The notes under the pieces were generated by a model, which saw only the letters and a list, made by a program, of their open reading frames with translations, was not told the origin of the DNA and ran no database searches. Of a stretch of DNA of 64,000 nucleotides, positions 24,771 through 37,301 are shown one piece after another. The DNA lies in assembly GCA_004802725.1 (NCBI GenBank), contig SGPM01000076.1, positions 28,604 through 92,603 of the forward strand. The letters run 5' to 3'. A program made the position numbers and the translations under genes. The stretch comes from Antrodiella citrinella (taxonomy: Eukaryota > Basidiomycota > Agaricomycetes > Polyporales > Steccherinaceae). Position 1 is the stretch's first letter. Each line of letters begins with the position of its first letter.

Positions 24771-26026
24771 TAATGATCTGCGTGGCGATGATTGTGGTCG
24801 GCTCTCTCCTAATGAATACCGATGATGCTACCGTGCCGATACTTCCATAGTGAAGATCCAGATACTTTCTATACTGGGACCTGCAGCCTCGTTTGCAAAG
24901 TATAATTAATCAAGAACCCTGCATAATGTGAGGCGAAATATCTCAGGTCCATGTTGCCACCCTAGAATCCTCACCCAAGTGCTTAATACATACGGACAGG
25001 ATGCTACAGGATATCGTACATTGTCACGCACAGATCATGCCGTTGAGGCCTGAGAGTCACCGCCGTCACCTTTCTCTGTTGAAGTTTCGTAGGTAGATAG
25101 GGACATGAATCTTGAGCGTTCATGCGCCTCCTTGATGAATTGCATTGTTGAAACGAGGACAGTAAGGTGCCTTTTCATTATGAGAAACTCAATCTAGGCC
25201 GGATGCTTTCTGGCGCATATGCGCAGGGCGTGCGTACTAATGCAATACTAATGAGCACACACGGTAGCCGTGGCGTGCCATAGTACAGAGTCCGAGACCC
25301 GCTTGTTTGACCTGCGCTGTAACCCAAGTACCCAGTGAGAATCAAGCTCGATTTGAAGCAGCTATGATTTAACATACTCTATGTGCGTGNCTGGCGTCGA
25401 GAGCATCANGATAAAAGCGAATCATGGCACGAGTGACGTAGATAGTAAACGAATGTATTCGGATGTACAACGAACGAGTCGGTGGGCGATAGCCCCGCGT
25501 GAGCGGGCGGCATCAGCACCGAGCTCGCAACGTAAAACACAAGGGAACAGACCCGAGCGAGGGTGGGATGGGCCATAACAGGGATGGGAGGGAAACGAAT
25601 ACTAGTATACGAAACTCACTGTAAAATCACTGCTTCATCCAAAGCCGAACCTGTTGAGGGCTGATTACGAGTCTTGAACGCTAGTGGTAAGGACCGAACT
25701 CGGTGTTAAACAATTGGAGTTGAGTTTTCTTGATTGTNAGATGGGAGGCGGACGGGGGGGGAAGGTGGTTACGAAAACGAGACGTAGCTAGAGCTGCCCG
25801 CTACTAGCAACGACGAGGAAAAGAGAGAGAGACGCGTCACCCGAACATAGACTCTACTCTATGTAGCGCTCGTACCTCGCGCTGCTTAGACTCTCAAATG
25901 ATACAAAGCATTGGTATAGCACAACCTGTAGAGAACATTTTTGGAGTACGCTCAACGCCTCTCGCGAACACCGCTACTCAGGCGGCCTTCCCACTTCCTT
26001 TACCGGCACCCACAACATAGTCCGCT
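24771..26026. other. Intergenic, no gene recognised
   Basis: A 1,256 bp gap between the MFS gene and the stop of the AN1-kinase gene. It includes three Ns (about 25390, 25410, 25738) and a G-run near 25755. Short frames have no recognisable motifs. It probably contains 3' flanks of both genes. Confidence 0.5.
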
Positions 26027-27531
26027 TCATCTTATCGGGAACGGATGTGACATCTGCAGGTGAAGCAGTTCAGGAATCTCTTCTTCGTCATCGTCAGACT
26101 CAGTCAGCAGAATTTGCTGAAGAGCTTCGTCGTCTTGATACCTTTCCAGCGCGTGGCGCTTCCACGCTCGCCAATTCTGCACACCCTCCTTGGGTCTAAG
26201 CAGAGCCCCCCGCAGGCCCGTGAACATGTTCTCAAAGTACGTCCGGTCATCGGCTTCACACCCGACGCAATGCGATACGCGGTGCTCCATCCTCCCTCGG
26301 CGAACGTACTCTGCCAACTCATGGCCCCCCTTGGCCTCCAGGATCTCAGCGAAGTGGAGCTCATCTTCGCCCAGCACGTTGTCTCCGTTGTGGTAGTCTA
26401 CTTTGGGGACGAGACACACCGGCGCGCAGAACGCCTCTGCCTTCGGACACGTCTGGGCCCATTCCCAGTCGATGATCCCGACGATGTTCATGTCGATGTC
26501 CACGAGGATATGGTCGCCTTTATCGTCCGCGTGCTTCAAGTAGAACCCGGGCGACTGCTCGTGCTGGACGATGCGGGGGATGGATTCCAGTAGGAAGAGG
26601 TGCATGAGATACGACTCGAGCCGTCGCTTCGGGTGTGTTTGATCAGTTTTGATCTGGTCAAGATGACGTAGGATGAGGTCGCGTCGGTATTGAGTAGATG
26701 ATGTGAACGGTCCGGGCAATGAGAGTTGGCCTTGAGAGTCCCTATCTGCATGACTGTCGAAGACGATAGGCCCAACCTGCCATGGAGAAGACGTGGACGG
26801 TTGCAGGCAGCCGATGGAAGGGAAGGGATGTCTGGAGAGTTCGAGTACAATGTCGGCGTACTGCTGGAGAATTTTTGTCTTCTCAAACGGCCGCAGCTCC
26901 GGCCAATACATTGGACGACCATCGATGCGGTCCATCAGAATGTATGGTATGCCCACAGGATTATCCGGGGTGAAAGCGAAGTCATGAATTCGGGGAACGG
27001 GTATGCGTGTTGTGGCGAGAAATTGCATGGTAGTGACTTCGCTCTGCAGAATACGGCTGAGGAGATCCGGCGGCGGCGCGGCAATGTTGGTGCGGTGGAT
27101 ACGACACATCCAAGAATCGCCGTCCGCAAAGAGTATGGGGATGTGGTAGTTGGTACCTCCCATAACCTCGGTGATGGTCGCTTTGTCGTAAGATGGAAGT
27201 GGGATGCTACATTTTACACCGCGTTTTAATTGAGATGCTCTGACCTTCAGGGCCTCAATGTTAAGCTTTGAAAGAAGATGCTCGACTTCCTGGCGACGAG
27301 CGCGCTCGTTTGCAGCTCTCCAGCCCGGCTCATCGCGCTTGATTGAGATTGACAGCGTCAGCATATTTGAAGCGTTCATACCGGAAATGAACATACCTCC
27401 CAGTCTGGGCAACGGTGAAAAGTTTGTGAGAGATGTCCGCTGCATAGGTGGCGATTGCAGAGCTTGCAGGAAAAGCAACGCACGCCAGCGTCGTTGCAGC
27501 GATCCACTGAGCAGGTGAACAGAGGCATCAT
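26027..27531 (-). CDS. AN1-type zinc finger fused to APH-type phosphotransferase domain
   Basis: Two exons, about 480 residues. Exon 1 (ATG 27531, or an upstream ATG 27612) reads 'MMPLFTCSVDRCNDAGVRCF', then 'SCKLCNRHLCSGHLSQTFHR', then 'CPDWE'. The spacing C-x4-C-x2-H-x5-H-x-C at its end is that of AN1 zinc fingers. The intron (gtatgt donor, caag acceptor, 59 bp) joins 'RDEPGWRAANERARRQEVEH'. The second part is an aminoglycoside-phosphotransferase-like kinase fold: 'MGGTNYHIPILFADGDSWMC', 'VPRIHDFAFTPDNPVGIPYI', 'LMDRIDGRPMYW' and the active-site region 'FYLKHADDKGDHILVDIDMN', 'IVGIIDWEWAQTCPKAEAF'. The usual catalytic HxDxxxxN is altered to 'HADDKGDHIL', so H, D and D are kept but the Asn position is replaced. 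Many fungal APH-domain proteins have unknown substrates; it is not evidence of antibiotic resistance. Confidence 0.8.
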
Positions 27532-29009
27532 TGGGGGGTTTGAGTGTGGCGTGGAGAAGTTGAAGTAGTTGTCAGAAATACAGATTTCTTGAGGCTGGGC
27601 AAGCGCTAGCAATCAATGATAGTAATACGGCAGACCTTTGCAGAATCTGATCGCGACATGACGACTGCCCGGGACTGCCCCCACAAGAGAAAGATGTGAA
27701 CAGCGAGAGGGGTATCACACTAATAGGTTCACATGTTCCCGTGTGAATGGACCCGAAAGCTGTCTTCATAGATGTACGTTGTCACTGCTGCCTTCTTCCG
27801 TGTCCGGTTTCGGCAGCTTGTACAAGGAGCACGTCAGGCACAAGGTCGTAAGCCGGTACTATACGATGAGACTCACCAGGCCTAACAATGACACAAAGAA
27901 ATATTTTTTAAAAACGTATAAGCAGGTGTATATGCCTGCCTCATGCAATTTTGGTTGAACTTTGCAACCCTATCTTCAAGACCATCAGCTCGCAAAGATC
28001 CGCGGAAGTGCACCAGGAAAGGGCCGGTGCCCCTCGCATACTGTGAAAAGGAGTCAGTTGAAATCAGAGGATGCGGACTCACCGGCACCCTTTGTCATGT
28101 CTCAGATCTTGTTCCCTAGCTCTCTCTGCCGCTCTGCGCTCGTGCCAGGTGATGCTAGGCTGACGCTTGGCGGCTCTACCGCTCGCTGCGACTCGGACTA
28201 AAAATTTGACTCTGAGGCTGACCGCGACGACTGTTCTCAGAACAATGATGAGTAGCTATATGCTAGACAATCGGTCAATAACGGGGCGGAAATGAGGGCG
28301 CGTGGTATATAGGCCGGAGACTGAAGCTTGAAGCTTGAAGCCTGAGACGTGCAATATGTCGTTGTACGTGCGGAGAAAGTTTTACGTGCAGCGGTATTTT
28401 TACTACCTCATCAATATGTGATCTCAAATGAGGTCTCAAGAGTGTCTCTAGATCTGCCTTGCGTCTAGCCCAAGGACTTACAATGATCAGAGTTGGATGT
28501 CCACAAGCCTTAGACAATGTGCTCTTTCGGACAACTGGCGGCTACTGGCCAATTGGAACGTAATACGCCACACCTGCTGCACGGTTCAGTATTGCCCAGG
28601 CATAGCAGCTGAGTACTTACAGTGCACTTCCACATCTTGCACTTGGTGACTTACGGAAGAGTATATCACCGATGAGTTCTGTGCAGCGGAGACGGAGGAA
28701 GCGAGATGGAAGCTCATGTCGTGCGATTCCAGCACTGCAAAATGCATCCGAGATTAATCCTTCTTCAGCATCCAATGTCAAGAATGTCAAGAAGAAAGAA
28801 AGAAAGCGAGTTCTCCGAGTGCGAACGGTGGCCCAATTGTGGCGTAGCGCACAGCTAACGCCCGCAGTCACCCAAAAAAGAAATATGTTTCCACGTACAA
28901 AGTGGTCCGATGTATTGCGCGCCTAAATGTCAGAGCTCGGAAAAGTGGAACGAGTTTTGGTGGTCGGCGTTCACAAATGCTCATAACATCTTGATTCCGG
29001 ACCACGACC
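27532..29009. other. Intergenic, no gene recognised
   Basis: About 1.48 kb between divergent genes (AN1-kinase and SRE1). It holds weak direct repeats ('gaagcttgaagcttgaag', about 28322-28340) and unremarkable short frames on both strands. The last 300 bp form the SRE1 promoter side. Confidence 0.45.
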
Positions 29010-32000
29010 ATGGCGACACCTCCTTCATCGTCGAGCAGCTCGTCGGCGAGCTCGCCCTCACCCGTTCTAGAAGGTTCCCTTAAAGTCGAGCTCGGTTTAG
29101 ACGACATGGCCTTCGAGGACCACCGTACCGACCCACTGGAATTCTTGCTGCAGTCATTGGCGAATGACGCCTCGGACTCAACGTCCTCGCAAGACAGCCA
29201 TAGCACACCGGAATGGTCGCAGATGGCCTCTTGGGAGGCTTCTGATGCAAAGTTCGACCTCGCGACGGACTTCGACTTCAGCATACCTATGGAATTAGAC
29301 TTCCAGTCGAATATGGCTGTAGACCCCAGCGCTCTACACTTTAATACCTCCATGTTCTCGCAGCCAGCGGGTACAGTTCAGCCAGAGAACTTGTTCCTCC
29401 CGCCTGCCGCTACTCAATTTGTGGCGCCCCCGCTGTTCTCTTACGACGTTCAAGCTCAGAATAACACCTGGTCCGGAACTCCCACTCAGCGCCGCCTAAG
29501 CATCACATCGTCCTCTTCATCTTCCGGAGCATCGCTATCACCTATCCCGGAACGCTCTACTGCTATCAGTAGCTCTGCTAGTGACAGTGGTTTCAGCGAA
29601 GGAGACTCGACGAGTGAGCTCGCACATCGAGTCCGGCAGCTAGCAGGCGTTACCCTTGCTATCCCAGTTAGTGCCCATGTACAACAGCTGGCAGCGGCAG
29701 GCGAGTAATCTTTTATCGCCGTGCTGTTTCGATCTAAACAGAACTTTTGGATAGGTGGTCAAGCCAAGCTTCCCATCCCCAGACTAACTCGGCCGAGTGC
29801 TCCCACTTCCACCAAGCGCGCGGTCACCAATCCCGCGTTCTCAGAGACAGGATTTACTTCATCCGCGTCTGCATCACCGTCTGCGGAGAGCCCAGATCCT
29901 CTCTCTGAGACTAATCAAGCCGTCCGATTCACCCCCATCTGTCTTGACAGCCACTGGACGGCCAAAGACAAGCCATACTACAATCGAGCGACGCTACCGC
30001 ACGAATCTCAATGCACGCATCACGGGTCTCAAGCAAGCCGTTCCAGCTCTACGTGTTCTGGAGAACAAGAATATCAACACCTTCGGCGACGTTGTTGACC
30101 AACGCGGCTTCGTCGATGGAGTAAAGGTGGCGAGGAAGATGAGCAAGGCTAACGTTCTGGGCAAAGCCACTGAATACATCAAGTATGTCACATCTTTGAT
30201 GATGCATATCATTTTATTGACGATAGATTCAGAGTTTTGAAGAAACGTGAATCTCGACTTGCACGCGAGCAGGATGGCCTGAGGTCACTCATTTCCGGCC
30301 TGGTAGGCGGACCAGCTCTACTGAAGGAGTGGGATAGAGAGTGGAGAGAGAAGTTTGGTGGTCCAGAGAAGGACGAGCTCGAGGACAATATCGGTTCTGC
30401 TGCAGCGAGTGATGATGAAGATGGCGATGGCGAGGATAGCGACGAGGACGGTGATGACCGACGAGCGAAGAAGAAAGCTAAGGTTGTTAAAGCTCCCAAG
30501 AAGGAGAAGGTAGCGAAGGCCACTCCGACGCCTGCAGTGCCTATAACTCCGGGTGTATTGCCTGAGAAGCGTAAGAGGGGCCGTCCGCGTAAGAATCCTC
30601 TTCCTCCCGCGCCTCTCATTTCCCCCCTTGTCGATCCGTCATCTATGGTGAACCCCAACACCGAACCCTCGGGTGCCGGGAGTCAACCAGAACAACCAGC
30701 TCAGCCTGCCCCTCAATATCTATTGGCTGCTTTCGCCTTTTTCTCCATCTTCAACTCACCACTCGCTTCATCGTATACTCGACAGTCCGCACATCCACGT
30801 GTTCACCACGGCATGGTCCTTACTGATCACCCGTCAACATCAGTCCCTCATCTCTCGTCAACATTCCTTGGATTGGGCTACAGCACTCATGACCTGATTG
30901 GAGCGTTCCACCTCCTTGTCTCCACGCTGGTGCTTTTCTATGTTGTCATGCCATGGTTCTCTGGTGCTTTGAAGCGTAACGCTGTTGTTTCGTTGCTGGA
31001 ACGACTTCCATCGTATTTGGATCTCACACCGAACAAGAAGTCCTCCGCCCCTACGGCCGAGCATATTCACATGGTATCCGGAACAACAGACCGTAATCGG
31101 TCTTCCCTTACGGATGCCTTGATGTTATCTCGTCGCGGTGCATCAGACGAAGCGGCGCAGCTGCGCAAGGCCTTGGGCATGTCCACCGGCGTGATTGGCT
31201 TGCTGCAGAGTGTTATCAAAGCTGCTCGGATTGATCGGGGTATTGAGTTGAACCAGCTTGAACAACGAGCCTGGGTACGGCTGGGCGAGATCGTAGCGTT
31301 GAATGGTACGTGCTCTTCTAGTCAATTTGCCGTTCAATTTATTGACGTGAATTCCAGCAACGTTGCCAAGCACAACTCGTATCCAGACGTACTGGTGTAT
31401 GTCCTGGCATATACCCACATTCAAGGCTTGCACCACCGATCTATCCACCCTTGCGCTCATCATCCGTCCAGTCTCTCACGCGAAAGCCTCCGAGCTGTGG
31501 GATGAAGCGCGTCAACGCGACGTCCTACGGATGCACGAGAGAGTGGTTCTCTCTACTATGAGCGTCGACGAAGCTGCCGACCTTCTTGAGAAGTGGAGAC
31601 TGTGGCGAGAAGGGGAGCGCAAGAGCCGCTGTGCGGCCTGCGAGAAGCGTACACCTCTGGGGATCCTGGCTGCGATCATCACGCGTTTCAAGCTACGCAA
31701 GCACGCCGCGGCTATGTTCGTACGAACTGTCGTGCCCCATGGACAAAGAGACGAGGACGGTGAGGAAGTGCTATATGACGCGGAGAAGGAGCAGAAGGAC
31801 GAGGAAGAGATGCGAGACACCATCGAGGCTGCTAAGTCAATCGGAGGTCGTACCGCGGATCTCGCCGTCCTTCTCGAGAGGAACTGGGACAGCGGGTTCT
31901 GCCCTCAAGTGGACGTTCTCACCTCGTCGCATCCGGAGGACGGTGATCATGACGACGAGCACTGCGAAGAAGAACACGACCTCGCGGATCTTGACGCTCA

Positions 32001-32295
32001 AGAGATCCGCTCTCTCATCAGCGCAACGCTTATCTACAGGCACATATTCCCTTCGTCGTTCCCCAGTATCGGGCCCGCCGTTTCGTTGATTCTCTCACCT
32101 CCTCCCTCCCCCTCGCGCAAGAACATCGCGCTTCATACCGCCCTACGGACTGCTTTGGGTTCCGCTGCTTTCGATTACGTTGAGGGTCGCTTAGACGATC
32201 CTACTCTTGGTGGTGCGTTGGAAGATGCCAGAGACAGAGTGGTGGATATGCTGGTTGAACTTGAACGCGCTGGAAAGAGAAACAGTAGATATTGA
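29010..32295 (+). CDS. SRE1: SREBP-type bHLH transcription factor
   Basis: An ~1,040-residue sterol-regulatory-element-binding protein, expected to sit in the ER and be released by proteolysis under low sterol or oxygen. The N-terminus is acidic and Ser-rich. The bHLH domain reads 'RPKTSHTTIERRYRTNLNAR', with the SREBP-type tyrosine in 'ERRYR' that lets it bind both SRE and E-box sites; its loop continues 'NTFGDVVDQRGFVDGVKVAR' and 'MSKANVLGKATEYIK', then after an intron (30184-30231) 'VLKKRESRLAREQDGLRSL'. An acidic/basic region and an AT-hook 'KRKRGRPRKNP' follow. Two membrane segments are visible: 'YLLAAFAFFSIFNSPLASSY' and 'AFHLLVSTLVLFYVVMPWF', with a short loop between them. The C-terminal Scap-binding-like region is intact. 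The reading frame appears to shift by one base near 29925-29935, just before the bHLH. Confidence 0.85.
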
Positions 32296-33478
32296 TTTAT
32301 TTGTAAAGTTGCTCTTTCCTCTTTTGCTTTCCGAGATTTTTGACTATTTGACTAGCACTATCCTAATTTCGGACTTTCTCACTTATTCAGTTCTGTCGAT
32401 CATCCTGTTGCTTATCCTTTATATGTAGTTGTACTAACCTGCGACCACTCTCCCCGAGGAGGTCTCTTGTAGCTGATATATATGCAGCAATTCTCCCATC
32501 CATCCTTCGTCTACTCTTGATACCTGACAGAGGTCATGGTGTGCGTCACTCTTTGATACGGTACGTGATCCCTTCCGAGTGGTTGATTTCTATGTTCAAC
32601 ATTCCTCCGAGATAGACAACAGTTGCACAAACTCGAGGGTCGTTGTCGACTTTCTAGGACTCTGAGCGGTCTTGCGACCTACTGACGGCCACTACGGGTG
32701 CACTGCTCTTTTCTGCACGTTCATTATCCTGTCAGGCTGCAGTGTCAGCAACGCATGGTACGCGCTTCTGTGCCATACGGGTTGTCAGCATACGAAGCCC
32801 CGTTCTCTTGATCTCGACTGATCCCAGTTCATCACATGAACTTCAACAAGCCCTTAAGGATTCCAAAGGATTCTAGATATGGTGTATTTATAGCCTAAAC
32901 GTGCTACCTACTGCTGTATATCAGGAGCACCACGACCAGTTTTTGAGAAGGTATGGGTCTTCGTACAGCCTTCCCTTCACGGTCCCAAGCTCATTCAGCG
33001 TTTACTCTCGTAGAACGTGCAGAACGTGTAATGTTCACCTGACGTCTTGGCAGTGGTTCTTCTGGTAGAAACTCAGAGAGAGCCTCTTCCACAGGATTCA
33101 CGTTCTGCCCGGGTCGAACATTCGGTACCGAATAATCGCCACTGCCGAGCCTCTGCAACTGGTGTGTCCACGTGGGGCTCCTGCCTGGCTTGATACTACT
33201 CACCGCCTGGACGCTCTTCCATCACACATTCGTTTATCGGTCTCCATTCTGGGGAACAACCATTGCTGAACCCACCTATGCTACATGTGCTTTTCTGTTC
33301 TTCTGGGCGACAATTCTTCCGTGCCGCTGCCATCCTGACCGGCTGACAGACGATGGATCGCATCCGAGTCTTGCTATGACGTGCGGGCGTATGATACCGG
33401 AGACTAGTCAGGGTATAAAAGACCTTGGAGGAGGACTCCGGAGTGTTCAGTACTCAAGTCGTAGCCACAAACGACAAG
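32296..33478. other. Intergenic upstream of the RNase gene
   Basis: An 1,183 bp gap. It holds the 3' flank of SRE1 and the RNase promoter with a TATA box at 33414-33420. A 70-codon minus-strand frame at 32991-33203 has a protein-like composition but no motif and no convincing gene structure. Confidence 0.5.
33414..33420 (+). promoter_or_regulatory. TATA box of the secreted RNase gene
   Basis: TATAAAA lies 65 bp upstream of ATG 33479, followed by an A/C-rich leader. This is a textbook core promoter for a highly expressed secreted protein. Confidence 0.65.
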
Positions 33479-34124
33479 ATGTTCACGAAGACATTCGCCG
33501 TCCTCTTGCTCGCTGCCTCTTCGGCTCTGGCCTCCCTGCCCTCGGGCACCGTCACCTGCGGAAGCAACAAGTACAGCGTTTCCTCTATCACCGCTGCTAT
33601 CAATGCTGGTGTGAAGGACATGAACTCCGGCAACCTCCCTGGTATGATTCAATAGCGCCAAGGCGTGCCACAGCAGGGACTAATAATGTTTCACAGATGA
33701 CTACCCTCACCAGTATTACGAGTATGCGTAACGAAGCTCTCCGAATTTCTTTATGCTAATTCCTTCTCAGTGAATCCTCTGAGGATATCGACCTCTACTG
33801 CAGCGGCAACGGCCCCTGGTACGAGGTCGGTAGTTTGATCATCCCTTCTAGTATAACTTGAAGAAGCCTTTATTGACCGTTGACTTCTTCCCCATCTCGC
33901 AGTTCCCGATTATGCCCAACGGCGAGATCTACACTTCCACCTCGAGCGACTACCAATCCCCCGGAACTGACCGTGTCATCTTCACCTCCAGCGGCACATA
34001 CTGCGCGTAAGTTGCACATCCAGTCTATCATAGATTATGACTTGAATAACATGTATCTACTAGTGTTGTCACGCACACCGGCGCTGCCTCTTACGATGGC
34101 TTCGTCGCTTGCAAGGGCGACTAG
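33479..34124 (+). CDS. Secreted guanyl-specific ribonuclease (RNase T1/N1 family)
   Basis: A small extracellular endoribonuclease of about 130 residues in four or five exons, starting at ATG 33479. It begins with a signal peptide, 'MFTKTFAVLLLAASSALASL', and the mature chain begins near 'PSGTVTCGSNKYSVSSITAA'. Active-site segments of the T1 family are all visible after splicing: 'DDYPHQYYNES' (catalytic His), 'GPWYEFPIM' (catalytic Glu), 'GTDRVIFT' (Arg) and 'VVTHTGAASYDGF' (second His). Cysteines at the start of the mature chain, in 'DLYCSG', in 'GTYCA' and in the terminal 'FVACKGD' fit two disulfides. By family it cleaves single-stranded RNA after guanosine, releasing 2',3'-cyclic then 3' phosphates, and would serve nutrient scavenging or antagonism outside the cell. 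Confidence 0.92.
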
Positions 34125-34407
34125 GCAGATAGTGCTTGAAAATGATACTCTGTTACTGTTAGTCCGGCCCTTTGTACTATGTTGTATTTGTTGGGCTGTA
34201 GAATTTGACACAACAAAGAATCCTATCGAGAATCGAGATGTTGCCTATCGTGATGGTGACCTCATCTCTATGACAAGGTCGATCAGCCACGGCAAGTTCC
34301 GATTGTTTTCAAGTGCGACCACCATCAGAACAACTCCGAGACGACGTCGACATACAGACACGTCTGTGAAAGTCCCCACCAGAAACAACTATTTCGCGAC
34401 CAAGAAA

Positions 34408-35766
34408 ATGTTCAAATTCAACTTTGACCTAGAAGACGGTGACCTGGACGACTCAAATAACCCACTTGAGCCGCAAGCCACGGGTCCAGAGGCTCCTTCG
34501 CCACAAAACCTGAAGCCGTTCGCAGAGATCCAGTTTGAAGACCTTGTAATGCCTCAATACTGCCCTCCTGGTTGCACGTCGCTCATTTGGCCGTCCATCA
34601 GCTGAACCAACTACCATCCGTCATCTCCTTTTCGCCACTACCGTTCACACTCCCGAACGGGTCTATCTATACTGTCGCTCGACGAGATCTTTATGATGCT
34701 CGTTTCCAAGTCATAGCGCAAGATCAGGACAGTGACGAGCCAGGAAGTGATGCGCCACATAGTGAAGCGGGGCTGGACTTCCTGGAAACTCCGTCGGACC
34801 TGGTTTCTGGTGTATATGAAGGTGGCCTGAAGACCTGGGAATGCAGCCTAGATCTAGCGGCGTACATTGATCGCCTGCTTTCTGATAAACGGAAACATCG
34901 CATGAACAGAATTTTGGAGGTAAGCTGACTTTCAAGTCCTTCCACCAGTTCGGGGAGCTCACATATCATCCATCCAGTTGGGATGTGGAACAGCCGTTCC
35001 GTCGTTGTATCTGTTAAACCGTCTGTTTGCGACGGAGGATACAGACCAAGACGTCGAGATCCATCTGCAAGACTACAACGAACTCGTGTGCCGTCTGGTC
35101 ACTATTCCGAACCTGATTTTATCATGGTGTAAGTACCTGCTCAAAGCATGACTCGCCATAACTCGCGTCGAGAGAAGCTGATACATCTCAAATTGTACAG
35201 ACATGTCCTCTGCTTCCGAGAAGTTTCGACAGTCTCAGCCGGAGTCGCAGCTAGACGCAGATCAGGACGCCGACTTGCTGCCCCCAGCCGATCCTACACA
35301 GTCCGGCGACTTGCCCATCACTCCCGCTCTCACCTCAGCCTTCGTCACTGCTCTCAAGGACCATCACATCCGCATCCGTACCTTCACGGGATCATGGGAT
35401 ACCTTCGACATCCAGTCTGCGGGCGGGAGGTACGATCTGGTTCTGACCTCAGAGACGATATATCGGTTGGAGAGTCTGCCTTCCCTCGTGCGGCTGCTTC
35501 ATAGAGCTTGTGTTGGCGAGGCGCACGCTGATCCCGACGCGTCGCTCACGGAATCTGCGTCTGCCCTCACGTTATCTACATCACCAGGAAACTACCTGTG
35601 CTTGATTGCGGCCAAATTGGTTTACTTTGGTGTTGGCGGAGGCGTCTCTGAATTCATCAATGCCGTAGAACTGGGAGAATCAGGCGTGTCGGGGAAGGTG
35701 AAGACTATCTGGGAGCAGAATACAGGCGTCAAAAGATGTATTCTGAAGGTTGTATGGAGAACATGA
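34408..35766 (+). CDS. HPM1: Protein-histidine N-methyltransferase (Hpm1/METTL18 type)
   Basis: About 390 residues from ATG 34408 ('MFKFNFDLEDGDLDDSNNPL'). Hpm1 methylates a histidine of ribosomal protein uL3 with SAM. Signature stretches are 'LDFLETPSDLVSGVYEGGLK', 'TWECSLDLAAYIDRLLSDKR', then after an intron 'RILELGCGTAVPSLYLLNRL' (the SAM-binding glycine motif), 'VEIHLQDYNELVCRLVTIPN', 'LILSWY', 'GRYDLVLTSETIYRLESLPS' and 'KLVYFGVGGGVSEF'. The first intron (34543-34600) joins 'FEDL' to 'LNQLPSVISF'. The ends 'CILKVVWRT' and stop at 35764-35766 match the short C-terminus of the family. It is complete. In a compact genome its promoter must lie in the 283 bp after the RNase gene. Confidence 0.9.
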
Positions 35767-37301
35767 TCGTACGTGTGAATACTCAAAGCCGTTACCCCAT
35801 ATAGAAGATGTTGTCTCAAATTGGCAAGTTCCCGATGACGAGCTTGAATAACTGAGTTTGACCTAAACATTCATGTGCTGAGGAAGTTTTTCCGTATCTC
35901 TGGTAACAATGTGGCTGCTCGCTGAACTAATACAAGCCACATTGCATCCACGGACGGAGCTGTAGGCAGAAGTGCTGGGATGGCAAGATCGCGATCCGAG
36001 AAAACGTGGTCATCTCGCTTTGTCTTTCCTTAGCTCTCTACACCCACCACCTGTTGTGAACCGCGGATTCGGCGCTAACCAAGGCGTAACCGCGCGTAGC
36101 GCAGAGTTGTTTGGAAAGCAGAAAACGCGTACACCAACAGAGGTTCAAGTCTATCTGACGTAGGTATTACTCAAGTAGTAGTAGTATGAATAGAATATGT
36201 ATTTCAGATACTATGCGAGAACACAGATAACCGAGCCACTGAACCCAGCTTATGCTTGTAGAGCGTATCTTACAAGGAAGCTAGAGAACACGTACGTAGA
36301 GCGAATCGTACTATACTTAGAAATGGCGTAGTGATCGAACTGGTTCACGCAGAGTGCGAGAGTGCTGGTGGGTAGGTACAAGTGAGGTGCTGAATGCAGT
36401 AGCTACTACAGCTGTATATATACAAGTAGAGAGGCTCGGCCATGCGCTGATGAGCCCCGATTCTCGCTGGTATCCGCGCGTCGCTATTACGCACCGACTA
36501 GCACCCGTCCGCCTCTACCTCGGCACCTTCGAAGACTTCCGACCGCTACTTCGACTCGTATTCACGTCCGAAGTTCCCTACGATAGACCCGCGCATCACC
36601 CACGACGTCCGATACCCTCGATCCCGCGTCCGCGCACTGTCCGGAGCCACGCGGGAGCTATACACCTACCTCCGATACTGTTGGGGACCACCGTCGTGGC
36701 TGTAGTTGAAGTATTGTTTAAGTAGTGTAGGCGGCCAGTCGTAGCTAATGAAGAATGCGGTTCAAGTAAGTAAATGCGGTTCTTCTCCTTAATCCTCAGA
36801 TCCGATTCTATCTTACTGTTTCTTATATGCGTGAGCGTGATACTAGAGCTAATCAATAGTACTACGCGTTCGATATACAGACTTGCATCGATGCACTCGA
36901 TGTTCAGGAATAGCGCGAAGCGTATTCTGTGAACGGTTCACACAGAAGAAACGTTCAGTCAGGGTAAGATTTGGGGTAAAGAAGTGATGATCCTCTTCTG
37001 TGTATTATGCGTATCTTAAATACATCAAGGACTGTCTACGGTAGACGATTACAGTGATTCCTAGTATCTACTACAAGGTTCTACTGTAATCCGGAAACTA
37101 CTTGGAACGTCCTGGAAGGTTCGTCATAGATTCTGATGCAATAGTAATAGTGATGAGTCATAAACGGAGCACATCAATCGTTGGTCGAGCCTGATCGGGT
37201 AATACCGAGCCTCTTCTCGTGCTAGTCAAATCCGGTACATAGTATGTAATCCTGTCAATAGAGTATTAGTCGTAGTGGCAGAAGAGTGGATCAAGACACG
37301 T
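35767..37301. other. Intergenic, repeat-like, no intact gene
   Basis: About 1.5 kb marking the start of the accessory region. A promoter-like segment (36415-36430, 'gtatatatac') is followed by a GC-rich block, 36470-36690, whose composition recalls an LTR R-U5 region, but no paired copy is visible. 37200-37300 is the decayed continuation of the copia gag. Confidence 0.4.

Noticed and set aside
26060..26593. Plus-strand frame of 177 codons
   Set aside because: Antisense to the APH-domain exon, which has clear motifs on the minus strand.
32991..33203. 70-codon minus-strand frame with natural-looking composition
   Set aside because: No domain, no convincing splice partners and no nearby promoter element; left as unproven.
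36150..36730. LTR-like block with 'gtatatatac' and a GC-rich 3' half
   Set aside because: No matching copy, no TG...CA ends and no target duplication could be found by eye.
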